NCBI RefSeq assembly: GCF_019704555.1
Contig: NZ_AP024745.1
Span: 8,006,501 to 8,070,500 of the forward strand
Reading direction: 5' to 3'
DNA: 64,000 bases
From: Actinoplanes sp. L3-i22
Lineage (GTDB): Bacteria; Actinomycetota; Actinomycetes; Mycobacteriales; Micromonosporaceae
The position numbers were made by a program, and so were the translations under genes. The stretch's first letter is position 1. Each line of letters opens with the position of its first letter. Positions 26,707 through 38,459 of the stretch are shown piece by piece. The notes under the pieces are model-generated. The model was not told where the DNA came from. It saw only the letters and a list, made by a program, of their open reading frames with translations, and searched no databases.

Positions 26707-27206
26707 CAGCGCACCGCCCCGGCGGCCGGGAACCACTGCAGCTCGGGCAGCGGATCGGTGCTCGGCTCGACCTCGAGGTAGGCGAGGTGGCGCAGGAAGC
26801 TGGCGAACACCTCGGCGGCCCGGTTCGGCGCGGTGGTGGTGTGCAGGCCGGACCAGAGGTCGTCGGCGCCGTCGGCGAGGTCGGCCTTCAGGTACCGCGC
26901 GACGCGGGCCAGACCGTACTGCGCGACCGCCGCGTCGGCCAGCGCGCGGATGTGGTTGCAGGCCCGGGAGCCGCCGGCGAGGCCGCCGCACGGACGGTTG
27001 TTGTTGGTGTTGCAGCTCAGCCCGTGGTCACCCGCCGTGATCGAGGAGACGTAGACCCGCTCGACGTCGGAGCCGCTGGAGACCACCCCCTGCAGGCGCC
27101 CGTCGGCCAGCTCCACGAACGGCACCTTGGCCAGTTTCCGTGGCTCCACCGGCGTGCTCACGGACGCCGAGCTACGCCGTTCGTACCCGGCGTGATCAGT
27201 TGTCAC
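26706..27206 (-). CDS. SWIM zinc-finger protein
   Basis: This 166-residue protein starts at GTG 27206 and is the first gene of the operon. The SWIM metal site is visible as SCNTNNNRPCGGLAGGSRACNHI (Cys pair, then Cys-x-His), which would bind one zinc ion and mediate protein or DNA contacts. The N-terminal part VPFVELADGRLQGVVSSGSD is typical of SWIM proteins in MoxR/VWA operons, the counterpart of E. coli YehQ. The C-terminal part is helical. Its role in the complex is unknown. Confidence 0.8.
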   Translation of the reverse strand: MTTDHAGYERRSSASVSTPVEPRKLAKVPFVELADGRLQGVVSSGSDVERVYVSSITAGDHGLSCNTNNNRPCGGLAGGSRACNHIRALADAAVAQYGLARVARYLKADLADGADDLWSGLHTTTAPNRAAEVFASFLRHLAYLEVEPSTDPLPELQWFPAAGAVR

Positions 27207-27313
27207 AACAGTCCCTCCCTCGTCCTTCGAGTGGAGGTAGTTCTATCGGAGGCGTACGACAAAAACCTCGGCGGATCCCCCGGCGGGTTCGCCCGCGAGC
27301 GGGTATAAGCAGG

Positions 27314-28648
27314 TCAGAGCCCGGAAAATGGAATTCCCGCAGCGGCCAGCATCGCCGGGTCGGCCCGCCGGCCGGCCGCCGCCACGATCCGGTCCGGCCG
27401 GATCAGCAGGGCCTCGCGCGTGCCGGGAGCGACCAGCGCGAAGCCGGCGCCGAGCGACGGGTCCAGCTCCGCCGGGCACAGCCGGCCACCGCCGCGGCCG
27501 ACCAGCGGGCCGCGCCCGAGGGCCGGCCAGACGATCGTCGTCGCCCGGCGCTCCGCGCCCGGCAGCCTGGTCACGGTGCGTAGCAGCGCGCGACGCAGCG
27601 GTGCGGTGCGCCGGCTGCCGCCGGTCATCACCCAGCCGATCAGCGTCGCCATCCGGATCATGGTCCGCGCGTACGGCCGCCGCTCACTCTCGTACGTCCC
27701 CAGCAGCCGCTCGTCCGCCGCCCCCGCCAGCACCATCGCGAGCTTCCAGGTCAGGTTCGCCGCGTCCCGGATCCCGGCGCACATCCCCTGCCCGATGAAC
27801 GGCGGCGTCAGGTGCGCCGCGTCCCCGAGCAGGAAGACCCGCCGGTCGCGCCACCGGTCGGCGACCGCCCCGCGGAACGTGTACGCCGCCTCCCGGATGA
27901 TCGTCACCTCGGCCCCGCCGAGCCACGGCCGCATCCGGGCGCGCGCGTCCACCGGCCCGTCCAGCAGGAACTCCCAGCGGTACCGCCCGGGCGTGACCAT
28001 CATGAACGTGGCCGCCGCGCCCGGGTCGCAGACCTGCTGCACGCCGTCGTAGACGTCCAGCGGCTCGGCCGCGACCGCGTCCACCACCAGCCAGTCCTGG
28101 GCGAATCCGAGGTCCTCCCAGCCGGCCCCGATCGACGAGCGGACCAGGCTGTTCGCCCCGTCGCAGCCGAGCACCGCGTCGGCGGTCAGCTCGGCGTCGC
28201 CGTCGGGCGATCGATAACGGACACGGACCGGGCCCGATGGGGGCTGGACCACGTCGTACACCTCAATCTGACCGCGCAGCTCGGCGCGCGGCAATTGCCG
28301 CAGCCGATCGCGGAGCAGGCGTTCCAGTTCGGGTTGGTCGAACATGTTGGCCTGCGGAAAGCCGTGCGGGCCGACCGGGTCGCGGGTGAACGTGGCGAGC
28401 GGCCGCAGCGCCGGGTCGACCAGTTGCATGCCGGGCGCCGGGCGGGAGATCCCGCGCAGCCCGTCGGCGAGGCCGAGCCCGGCGAAGATCCGGAAGACCT
28501 CGTCGTCGAAGTGGACCGCGCGGGGCAGCGGGTACGGCCCGGCGAACCGGTCCAGCACCAGGCACGCGATGCCGCGCCCGGCCAGCATGATCGCGGCGGT
28601 GATCCCGGTCGGCCCGGCCCCGACGATCACCACCGGCACATGTTCCAC
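27314..28648 (-). CDS. FAD-dependent aromatic-type monooxygenase
   Basis: This 444-residue flavoprotein is of the PHBH/MhpA group. The FAD dinucleotide fold is at the start (VVIVGAGPTGITAAIMLAGRG), a mid NAD(P)H/FAD motif is VLGCDGANSLVR, and the second FAD motif is VFLLGDAAHLTPPFIGQGMCAGIRDAANLTWKLA. Residues HFDDEVFRIFAGLGL suit the 3-(3-hydroxyphenyl)propionate hydroxylase branch. It would hydroxylate a phenolic ring with O2 and NAD(P)H. The C-terminal thioredoxin-like domain of larger relatives is cut short to about 45 residues, ending near the final Ala/Gly-rich stretch. No ring-cleavage enzyme adjoins it, so the substrate is open. Confidence 0.85.
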   Translation of the reverse strand: MEHVPVVIVGAGPTGITAAIMLAGRGIACLVLDRFAGPYPLPRAVHFDDEVFRIFAGLGLADGLRGISRPAPGMQLVDPALRPLATFTRDPVGPHGFPQANMFDQPELERLLRDRLRQLPRAELRGQIEVYDVVQPPSGPVRVRYRSPDGDAELTADAVLGCDGANSLVRSSIGAGWEDLGFAQDWLVVDAVAAEPLDVYDGVQQVCDPGAAATFMMVTPGRYRWEFLLDGPVDARARMRPWLGGAEVTIIREAAYTFRGAVADRWRDRRVFLLGDAAHLTPPFIGQGMCAGIRDAANLTWKLAMVLAGAADERLLGTYESERRPYARTMIRMATLIGWVMTGGSRRTAPLRRALLRTVTRLPGAERRATTIVWPALGRGPLVGRGGGRLCPAELDPSLGAGFALVAPGTREALLIRPDRIVAAAGRRADPAMLAAAGIPFSGL

Positions 28649-28702
28649 CGGACCAGGGTGCGCAGAAGCCGGCCCGATCCGCCACCCGGAAGCCGGATCG
28701 GG

Positions 28703-29428
28703 CTACGCCGTGGTGAGCAGAACCAGCATCGATCCGCCGGACAGCGCCAGCCCGATCAGCGCGAACCAGACGATCATGCCGCGCCCCAGGCCGATGTCAT
28801 CGATCCGGACGGCCAGCGCCTGGTCCCGGGTGCGCGTCGTGAAAAAGCTCGGGACCAGGCCTTTCCCGGTCGCCCGGCCCAGCGCGAAGACCGGGACGCC
28901 GCGCGACATCCGGACCTCGGTCAGCTCCAGGCTCTCGTGCTTCTTCAGCCCGGCGACGATGTCCGGCGGCACGATCGCGGGCAGCGGCACCGGCGCCGCG
29001 CTGCGGAAATAGATCCGGATCGCCTCGACCGCGGACGGATCGGTGCGCAGCGAGCCACCCAGTTTCCGCGGGTCGACCGAAACCCGGCCGCTCGGGTCGG
29101 CGATCGCCGGCCAGCCCGGTGAGGCGACGTCGAGCAGCAGGTCATGGCTGTCGTCGGAGCTGCGCCGGCTCGGCTCGCGGGTCAGCCGCACGTGGTACCA
29201 CACGCAGTCCTCGCCGCTGACCGGGCCGATCTGCGGGCCGGCCGGGCCGTACTCGGTGCGGGCCTCGGCGGCGACCCGGCCGCGGTCCCACGAGGCGATC
29301 GGCGCCGGCCGGACCTGACGCAGCGTGCGGACCTCGAGGTGCGTTCCGATGTGCAGGAGGAGGAAGATGGCGGCGCCGGCGAGCAGAAACCCACCGAGGC
29401 AGAAGGCGATCGTCGCGATCGTGACCAC
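28703..29428 (-). CDS. GIDE/BAM-fold membrane protein
   Basis: This 241-residue protein has a transmembrane helix at each end: residues 3-27 (IATIAFCLGGFLLAGAAIFLLL) and residues 215-238 (GMIVWFALIGLALSGGSMLVLL). Between them is a soluble domain with the pattern GPVSGEDCVWYHVRLTREPS, DVASPGWPAIADPSGRVSVDP and VRIDDIG. This resembles the GIDE-type domain that databases label E3 ubiquitin ligase family in bacteria; no ubiquitin function is implied. The soluble domain would be placed in the cytosol or periplasm as one loop. It may share a promoter with the FAD monooxygenase gene downstream. Function is unknown. Confidence 0.55.
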   Translation of the reverse strand: MVTIATIAFCLGGFLLAGAAIFLLLHIGTHLEVRTLRQVRPAPIASWDRGRVAAEARTEYGPAGPQIGPVSGEDCVWYHVRLTREPSRRSSDDSHDLLLDVASPGWPAIADPSGRVSVDPRKLGGSLRTDPSAVEAIRIYFRSAAPVPLPAIVPPDIVAGLKKHESLELTEVRMSRGVPVFALGRATGKGLVPSFFTTRTRDQALAVRIDDIGLGRGMIVWFALIGLALSGGSMLVLLTTA

Positions 29429-29520
29429 GTGGCCAACCTAGAGTGCCCGGGCAACCACCACAAAGCACATCAACCCCAAAAATCCGCTTTGGTACGGGCG
29501 GAGCACCGCCCCGGAAAACG

Positions 29521-30297
29521 TCAACTCCCCGGCGGCTCCGGAACCCGGTCCAGCTCGATGCCGAAGTGCGTCCGGTACGCGGCGAGCACCGCCTCGTCCG
29601 AGTCCAGCACCGTCTCCGTGCTCGCGCCGCCGGAGCCGCGGATCAGCCGCCGCCCGCTGAGCGTGATCCGGTCGTCGCCGTCGAGGCGGCTGCAGACCGG
29701 GCCGGTCCGGAAGTGCGACCCCGGCCAGGTCTGCTGCCACCAGCAGGCCGGCTCGAAGTCGAGCAGGTCCCGGGGCCGGCGCTCGATCCGGTACTGCGGC
29801 TCCCCGTCCCGGTAGATGTCCAGGTCACCGCCGTCCGCCTCGATCACCCGGAACCGCCCGCCCGGGTCGACCTGCTCGTCGCGCGAGTCGAGGCGCAACG
29901 GATACGACGAGTGCCGCCCGAAGCCGACGTCGACCACCCACCGCCCGTCCACGATCAGTGCCAGGTGGTCGAAGAGCGGCCCGAACCGGCCCTCGCCGCG
30001 GTGCACCCGCGACGCGACCCGGTCGACGGCGTGCCCGAGGTCCGCCAGGAGCAGCGCGAACAGCCCGTTCAGCTCGTAACAGAAGCCGCCCCGGCGCCGC
30101 CGCACCACCTTGTCGAACAGGTCCGCCGGGTCGAGCGAGATCGGCTCCCCGAGGTGGATACTGAGGTTCTCGAAGGGTACGGCGGCCTGGTGCGCCCAGC
30201 TCAGCGCACGGAGCGAGTCGTCGTCGGGGGTGGCCGGGCGGGGCAGGCCGATCCGGTCCAGATATGCGGTCACGTCCACCCGGAGAGCTTGCGACAT
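29521..30297 (-). CDS. nat: Arylamine N-acetyltransferase
   Basis: This 258-residue enzyme transfers acetyl from acetyl-CoA to arylamines, hydrazines and related compounds. The Cys-His-Asp triad is complete: Cys73 in RRGGFCYELN, His111 in PLFDHLALIV and Asp123 in VVDVGFG. The N-terminal PFENLSIHLGEPI motif is also typical. In actinomycetes NAT homologues either detoxify arylamines and isoniazid-like drugs or cyclise polyketides (amide synthases). Without a polyketide cluster nearby, the first role is more likely. It is divergent from the DUF6282 gene. Confidence 0.92.
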   Translation of the reverse strand: MSQALRVDVTAYLDRIGLPRPATPDDDSLRALSWAHQAAVPFENLSIHLGEPISLDPADLFDKVVRRRRGGFCYELNGLFALLLADLGHAVDRVASRVHRGEGRFGPLFDHLALIVDGRWVVDVGFGRHSSYPLRLDSRDEQVDPGGRFRVIEADGGDLDIYRDGEPQYRIERRPRDLLDFEPACWWQQTWPGSHFRTGPVCSRLDGDDRITLSGRRLIRGSGGASTETVLDSDEAVLAAYRTHFGIELDRVPEPPGS

Positions 30298-30402
30298 GAA
30301 GCCGGGTCGAGGTCAACCGGGCCGGGAACGGCGGTTGTTGACAATGATGTCCATCACTGCCAGGGTCGGGACGAGCACCCGCCGCCGTACGGGAGATGAC
30401 GC

Positions 30403-31323
30403 ATGAGCGCTGATCATCCGATCCCTTCCGACCGGGCCCGCGACCTCGTCACCGGCGCATACGACACCCACGTGCACGTCGCGCCGGACGTGATGGAACG
30501 CCGGATCGACGACGTCACGCTGGCCCGCCGGTTCGCCGCGGTGGGGCTGGCGGGGTTCGTACTCAAATCGCATTATGTGCCGACCGCGGAACGTGCCGAG
30601 GTGGTGCGCGGCGTGGTTCCCGGCGTCGAGGCGCTCGGCGCGCTGACCCTCAACGGCTCGGTCGGCGGGCTCAACCCGGTGGCCGTGGAGATCGCCGGCC
30701 GGCAGGGCGCCCGGGTGGTCTGGCTGCCCACCGTGGACTGCGCGAACGAGCGGGCCAGCGTCTCCGCGCTGCCGCCGGGCGCGACCCTGCCGATGTGGGC
30801 GGCGCTCCAGGCGGAGCTCGCCGAGCAGGGCATCGTCGCGCCGGCGATCGAGGTGGTCGACGCCGCCGGGAAGATCGTGCCGGCGCTGCACGAGGTGTTC
30901 GCGGTGCTCGCCAAGCACGGGATGGTCCTGGCGACCGGGCACCTGAGCGGGCCGGAGATCGTCGCGGCGGTCGACGCGGCCGCCGACGCCGGGGTGCGGC
31001 GGATCATCGTGACCCACCCCGAGTTCACCTCCCAGCAGCTGGACGTGGACACCCAGCGGCACCTGGCCGGGCGGGGCGCACTGCTGGAACGGTGCTTCAC
31101 CACGGCGTACACCAAGAAAGTCGCTTGGGAATTGCTCTTCGACCACATCCGTGCGGTGGGGCCGGAGCATTCCCTGCTCTCCAGCGACCTCGGGCAGCCG
31201 TTCAATCCGCCGGTGGAGGACGGCCTGGCCCTGCTCGCCGATCGGCTGCTCGACGCGGGGTTCACCGCCGACGAGGTCCGGACGATGGCCGTCACCAATT
31301 CCCGGCGGGTCCTCGGACGTTAG
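30403..31323 (+). CDS. DUF6282-family putative metal-dependent hydrolase
   Basis: This 306-residue protein looks like an amidohydrolase-type TIM barrel. It has the early metal site YDTHVHVAPDV, then GGLNPVAVE, VVWLPTVDCANE, a His in LATGHLSGPE, a His in RRIIVTHPEF, and the late Asp in LLSSDLGQPFNPP. This set of spaced His/Asp residues fits DUF6282. The TTGACA at 30338-30343 is a possible -35 box. Its stop codon TAG overlaps the TAA of the convergent zinc-ribbon gene in the tetranucleotide TTAG, so no terminator separates them. Substrate is unknown. Confidence 0.75.
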   Translation: MSADHPIPSDRARDLVTGAYDTHVHVAPDVMERRIDDVTLARRFAAVGLAGFVLKSHYVPTAERAEVVRGVVPGVEALGALTLNGSVGGLNPVAVEIAGRQGARVVWLPTVDCANERASVSALPPGATLPMWAALQAELAEQGIVAPAIEVVDAAGKIVPALHEVFAVLAKHGMVLATGHLSGPEIVAAVDAAADAGVRRIIVTHPEFTSQQLDVDTQRHLAGRGALLERCFTTAYTKKVAWELLFDHIRAVGPEHSLLSSDLGQPFNPPVEDGLALLADRLLDAGFTADEVRTMAVTNSRRVLGR

Positions 31324-31976
31324 GTCGTGGCGGAGCCGCAGCCGGTGCAGAACATCCCGTTCGGCGACACCTTGGTGCCGCACTGGCCGCAGAACCGGCT
31401 CGCCTCGGTCGCGGCGGCCAGCGGGGTGCCGCAGTGCTGGCAGTACTTGCCGCCGCCGGTGTCGTTCGCACACGACGGGCAGCGCCCGACCGCCGTCTGG
31501 CCGTAGACCGTGCCCTGCGTCCAGTCGACCTGGCGGATCTTCTCGTCGAGCTGCTGGACCTGGGCCCGGGCCTGCATGCCGACGATCTCCTGGTCGAGCT
31601 TGGGCGCGCAGTTGACGCAGACCCCGCGCTCGTCGTTCCAGCAGACCGGGCCGCAGACCCACTCGCCGCAGCGGTGGCACTGGTGGAAGTGCGGGCGGAT
31701 CTCCTCGACCGCGCCCTGCAGCGCCTTGTCCCAGGCCGGGCCGCGGGTGCCGTCGCGCATCCAGCTCGCGTCCCAGCCCAGCTCGGAGGCCCGCCGGCCC
31801 CACTCGCCGCCGACCAGGTCGCCGCCCATCCGCAGCAGCTTGCCGCCGAAGTTCGTCACCGACCGCTTGAACGACGAGGTGTAGCCGTTCCCGCAGCGCT
31901 CGCAGTAGAACTCGAACTGATAGCCCTCCTGCGTCGAACGGTCCTGATAGTTGTCGGTGAAGCCGAACATGCCCAT
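31320..31976 (-). CDS. Multi-zinc-ribbon protein
   Basis: This 218-residue protein contains several Cys pairs. They are FYCERCGNGY near the start, CHRCGEWVCGPVCWNDERGVCVNC in the middle, and two C-terminal ribbons (CPSCANDTGGGKYCQHCG and FCGQCGTKVSPNGMFCTGCG). The helical part between (KLDQEIVGMQARAQVQQLDEKIRQ) may be a coiled coil. Proteins of this kind probably bind zinc and act in protein or nucleic-acid contacts; no enzymatic domain is visible. It converges on the DUF6282 gene with overlapping stop codons. Confidence 0.75.
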   Translation of the reverse strand: MGMFGFTDNYQDRSTQEGYQFEFYCERCGNGYTSSFKRSVTNFGGKLLRMGGDLVGGEWGRRASELGWDASWMRDGTRGPAWDKALQGAVEEIRPHFHQCHRCGEWVCGPVCWNDERGVCVNCAPKLDQEIVGMQARAQVQQLDEKIRQVDWTQGTVYGQTAVGRCPSCANDTGGGKYCQHCGTPLAAATEASRFCGQCGTKVSPNGMFCTGCGSATT

Positions 31977-32140
31977 CCCGCGTCCCCTTCTGGCACCTGG
32001 CAGGGACGCTACGCCGATCGGTCTGACTTATCGACGCCCGGCCGCGCATCCACCGTTTCCGCCAGGCGAAATCGAGACGAACGGCGACCGCAATCGGAAC
32101 TCGAAGGCGATGACGGCAACAAATCCGAATAATCGCCCGC

Positions 32141-32878
32141 ATGACGAGCAGTGATCTGTGGAGCGAGGACGAGGCGCAACGCTACGACGCCGAGGAGTCG
32201 GCGATGGCCGCGCCGGAGGTGCTCGGCCCGGCGGTGGACTTCCTGGCCGGGCTGGCCGGGGACGGCCCGGTCCTGGAGTTCGCGATCGGCACCGGCCGGG
32301 TGGCGATCCCGCTGGCCGAGCGGGGTCTCGCGGTCAGCGGAATCGAGTTCTCCCCGCCGATGGCCGCCCAGCTGCGACGCAAGTCGGCGGATCTACCGGT
32401 GGTGATCGGGGACATGGCGACGACCCGCGTCCCGGGCGAGTTCGCGCTGGTCTACGTCGTGTGGAACAGCATCGGCAACCTGCGGCTGCAGGACGAGCAG
32501 GTCGAGTGCTTCCGCAACGCGGCCCGGCATCTCGCGCCCGGCGGCCGGTTCGTCGTCGAGCTGTGGGTGCCGGAGATCCGCCGGCTCCCGCCCGGCCAGA
32601 CCGCCGTCCCGTTCGTGGTGAGCGCGGAGCACACCGGCTTCGACACCTTCGACCTGGTCACCCAGCAGGGCACGTCGCATCACTACCGGCGGTCGTTGGA
32701 CGGAAGTGTTCGCTACGGATACAGCAACTTCCGCTTCATCTGGCCGGCCGAGTGCGACCTGATGGCCCGGCTGGCGGGACTGGAGTTGGAGGACCGCTTC
32801 GCCGACTTCCGGCGGGCGCCCTTCACGGCGGACAGTGAAAGTCATGTCTCCGTCTGGCGGAAGCCCCTAGTGCGATGA
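32141..32878 (+). CDS. Class I SAM-dependent methyltransferase
   Basis: This 245-residue protein has the Rossmann methyltransferase motifs: motif I VLEFAIGTGRVAIPLAERG, acidic motif II VSGIEFSPPMAAQL, motif III VVIGDMATT and motif IV FALVYVVWNSIGN. The WSEDEAQRYDAEES start is typical of small-molecule methyltransferases of actinomycetes. No ribosome site is visible. The sequence AATAAT at 32128-32133, seven bases before ATG 32141, suggests leaderless transcription. The substrate cannot be predicted. Confidence 0.85.
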   Translation: MTSSDLWSEDEAQRYDAEESAMAAPEVLGPAVDFLAGLAGDGPVLEFAIGTGRVAIPLAERGLAVSGIEFSPPMAAQLRRKSADLPVVIGDMATTRVPGEFALVYVVWNSIGNLRLQDEQVECFRNAARHLAPGGRFVVELWVPEIRRLPPGQTAVPFVVSAEHTGFDTFDLVTQQGTSHHYRRSLDGSVRYGYSNFRFIWPAECDLMARLAGLELEDRFADFRRAPFTADSESHVSVWRKPLVR

Positions 32879-32980
32879 ATCACAACAGCACGTAGCCGAC
32901 CAGTCGCTCTGAGAATTCTCTCAGAACCCATCCATAGCGTCGGATGCCTGATTAGCCCCAATCAGGCAGAGGAGCGTCGA

Positions 32981-33433
32981 TTGTCTTCCCCCCGTTTCAC
33001 CAACGTCGTGTGGCCGCTGTTCCGGGTGGTCATCGGTCTGCTGTTCACCTGCCACGGACTCGCCAGTCTGTTCGGCGTGCTCGGCGGCAAGGGCGGCACC
33101 GGCGAGTCGATCCCGGTCGGCACCTGGCCCGGCTGGTACGCGGCCCTGATCCAGCTGGTCTGCGGCCTGCTCGTGATGATCGGCCTGGTCACCCGCCCGG
33201 CCGCGATCCTGGCCTCGGGCTCGATGGCCTACGCGTACTTCGTCGTGCACCAGCAGAACGGCCTCATGCCGATCGAGAACGGCGGGGTCACCCCGGCCCT
33301 GTACGCGTGGACGTTCCTGCTCATCGCGACGGTCGGCGCCGGGGCCTGGTCCCTGGACGGCCTGATCAGCAGCCGGCGCGGCCCGGCGGCCACGCCCGCC
33401 CGGACCCCGGAGAAGGTGGCCGAACCCGCCTGA
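32981..33433 (+). CDS. DoxX-family membrane protein
   Basis: This 150-residue protein is initiated at TTG 32981 after a GAGGAG ribosome site. It has four transmembrane helices: WPLFRVVIGLLFTCHGLASLF, a second around WYAALIQLVCGLLVMIGLV, a third ILASGSMAYAYFVV, and a fourth WTFLLIATVGAGAW. The GLxFxxHGLxxLFG motif is typical of DoxX. Family members are small quinone- or redox-linked membrane proteins of uncertain role. It has its own promoter region in the 100-bp gap upstream and converges on the GH27 gene. Confidence 0.85.
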   Translation: MSSPRFTNVVWPLFRVVIGLLFTCHGLASLFGVLGGKGGTGESIPVGTWPGWYAALIQLVCGLLVMIGLVTRPAAILASGSMAYAYFVVHQQNGLMPIENGGVTPALYAWTFLLIATVGAGAWSLDGLISSRRGPAATPARTPEKVAEPA

Positions 33434-33465
33434 CCGGCCGGGTCACGGCGCCACCGGGCCGGTCA
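33431..33465. terminator. Bidirectional terminator between doxX-like and GH27 genes
   Basis: Inverted arms TGACCGGC (33431-33438) and GCCGGTCA (33458-33465) enclose 19 bases and include the stop codons of both converging genes. It has no U-tract. Confidence 0.45.
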
Positions 33466-34612
33466 GCGGGTGGACCCGGTAGACGGTGGCGCCGTGGGCC
33501 GGAACGGTCACGGTGATCGACGTGGTGGCGGCGGTGGAGTCGGCGCCGGACCAGACGTCGTGCAGCCGGTAGGCCGGCGCCGCGGGCAGGGTGATCGAGG
33601 CGGTCAGCACGGTCGCGGCGTCGCCGGGGTTGTAGAGGGCGATCGCCTGGTCACCCCCGGACAGCGGCCGGACCAGGACGTTCCCGGTCACGGTGGCCGG
33701 GGCGCCGAGCGGGTCCTGGTCGATGGCGATCAGGTCGCGGTCGGTGAGGATCGCCAGGGCGGACGGGGTCAGCGTGCGCAGGTCGGTGCCGGCGATCAGC
33801 GGGGCGGCCATCATCGCCCACATGCTCAGGTGCGTGCGATATTCGGTCTCGGTCATCCCGCCGTTGCCGACCTCCAGCATGTCCGGGTCGTTCCAGTGGC
33901 CCGGGCCGGCGGACGCGAGCACCGGCAGCGTCCCCGCGATGATCGACTTCACCGAGGCCCAGGTGTCGGTGATGTCGCCGGTGGTGCGCCAGAGCTGCCC
34001 GACGCCGGGCGCCCAGCTCCACGGCGCGGACTCGCCCCACTCGCAGATCGAGTAGACGATCGGCCGGCCGGTGGCGCGCAGGGCCGAGGCCATCGTGGTG
34101 TAGCGGCGCACGTAGTCGGCGCGGGAGCCGTCCGAGCCGTTGAAGCAGTTGTCGTACTTCAGGTAGTCGACGCCCCACTGGGCCCAGGTCCGCGCGTCGA
34201 TCCGCTCGTGGCCGAGACTGCCCGGGTAACCGGCGCAGGTCCGGGTGCCGGCGTCACCGTAGATCCCCAGCCGCAGGCCGCGGGCGTGGACGTAGTCGGC
34301 GACGGCCTTCATGCCGTACGGAAACTTCTTCGGGTCTGCCTGGAGGCGGCCCGCAGCGTCCCGGCCGGGCAGTGACCAGCAGTCGTCGATGTTGACGAAG
34401 CGGTAGCCGGCGGCGGCCATGCCGTTCGCCACCATCGCGTCCGCGGTCTCGCGGATGAGCTGGTCGTCGACGTCGCAGCCGAACGCGTTCCAGTCGTTGA
34501 AACCCATCGGCGGCGTCGGCGCGGTGGCCCGGACCGGGGTTGTCCCGGGCCAGGCCACCGACGCCAGCGCCAGCGTCAGCGCGAACAGGGAGCGCAGGGT
34601 TGCCCGAAGCAT
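33443..34612 (-). CDS. Secreted GH27 alpha-galactosidase
   Basis: This 389-residue protein has a signal peptide (1-30, LRSLFALTLALASVAWPGTTPVRA). The GH27 barrel starts TPPMGFNDWNAFGCDVD. The nucleophile is Asp154 in VDYLKYDNC, and the acid/base is expected at Asp242 in GHWNDPDMLEVGNGG. The RFVNIDDCW motif binds galactose. A short C-terminal beta-sandwich (Greek-key) domain ends the protein; no carbohydrate-binding module follows. It would release terminal alpha-galactose from galactomannan or oligosaccharides outside the cell. It has no sugar transporter or regulator next to it. Confidence 0.92.
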   Translation of the reverse strand: MLRATLRSLFALTLALASVAWPGTTPVRATAPTPPMGFNDWNAFGCDVDDQLIRETADAMVANGMAAAGYRFVNIDDCWSLPGRDAAGRLQADPKKFPYGMKAVADYVHARGLRLGIYGDAGTRTCAGYPGSLGHERIDARTWAQWGVDYLKYDNCFNGSDGSRADYVRRYTTMASALRATGRPIVYSICEWGESAPWSWAPGVGQLWRTTGDITDTWASVKSIIAGTLPVLASAGPGHWNDPDMLEVGNGGMTETEYRTHLSMWAMMAAPLIAGTDLRTLTPSALAILTDRDLIAIDQDPLGAPATVTGNVLVRPLSGGDQAIALYNPGDAATVLTASITLPAAPAYRLHDVWSGADSTAATTSITVTVPAHGATVYRVHPLTGPVAP

Positions 34613-34645
34613 CCGGGCAAACTACCCACGGAACCTGTCATCACC

Positions 34646-37732
<3,087 letters not shown>

Positions 37733-37743
37733 GTGGCAGAACT

Positions 37744-38406
37744 TTACTCAGCCCGGCCGAGCGACATGTACGCAACCTTGCCCGCGTCCATCTCCAGCAG
37801 CAACGTCCAGCCGTCCTGGCCCGCGACCGGCACGCTGAAGGCGCTCTTCCCCTCGGATTTCAAACCCTTGCTTTGGTACGCGGTGAGCACCTCCGCCTCG
37901 GTCGAACCACGCTTCACGCCGGCGTCCGTGACCGCGCCGGCCGGGGCGGCGATCGAGGTCAGCTTGCCGTCCTGGAACGTGGCGCCGCCGTTGGTCAGGT
38001 AGGCGATCAACCGGTCGGTGAGGCGCTGGGTGGAGTCCGCGTACGCCTTCGCGGCCTTGGCCGATCCCTCGGCCGAGTCGCCGAAGCCGCCGCTGTCCGC
38101 CTTGGCCACGTCCTTCTCGATCTTCTCGTCCGCCGCCATCCGCTTCGGGTCGGGCTTCGGGCCGTCCGGGTACGAGTACACGTTCTTGCCGAGCACGGTG
38201 GCGACCGGCGCGGTCTGCAGGTCACCGGTGGCCAGCGCCGCCGGCTCGGTCATGCCGAGGGTGAGCTTGCCGTACCGATCGGGGCCGAAGTAGTTCACGG
38301 CCGGCGCCTTGCTCGTCCCCGGCGCGGCGGTCTCAGCCTCCTTCTTGCACGCCGTCAGGGCGAGCACCAGGGCGAGTGCGGTGATACCGAGCTTCGCGAT
38401 ACGCAT
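37744..38406 (-). CDS. Putative lipoprotein upstream of ileS
   Basis: This 220-residue protein has a lipoprotein signal MRIAKLGITALALVLALTAC with the lipobox LTAC; the Cys would be lipidated after cleavage. The mature part contains YGKLTLGMTEPAALATGDL, a helical Ala/Lys/Asp-rich stretch around 85-130, and a C-terminal part with VKRGSTEAEVLTAYQSKGL. The paired KLTLGMTEPAAL and VKRGSTEAEVLTAY patterns recall SmpA/OmlA-like repeats seen in other actinomycete lipoproteins. The function is unknown. It lies 11 bp upstream of ileS in the same direction and may carry the operon promoter. Confidence 0.7.
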   Translation of the reverse strand: MRIAKLGITALALVLALTACKKEAETAAPGTSKAPAVNYFGPDRYGKLTLGMTEPAALATGDLQTAPVATVLGKNVYSYPDGPKPDPKRMAADEKIEKDVAKADSGGFGDSAEGSAKAAKAYADSTQRLTDRLIAYLTNGGATFQDGKLTSIAAPAGAVTDAGVKRGSTEAEVLTAYQSKGLKSEGKSAFSVPVAGQDGWTLLLEMDAGKVAYMSLGRAE

Positions 38407-38459
38407 GCCCGGAACCCTAGGAAGATCGACGGTCGTGCCGCGCGCCCATTCACGGGTTT

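Noticed and set aside
28703..29428. A bacterial E3 ubiquitin ligase
   Set aside because: Only the GIDE-like domain is suggested; there is no RING domain, and no ubiquitin system is visible in the window.
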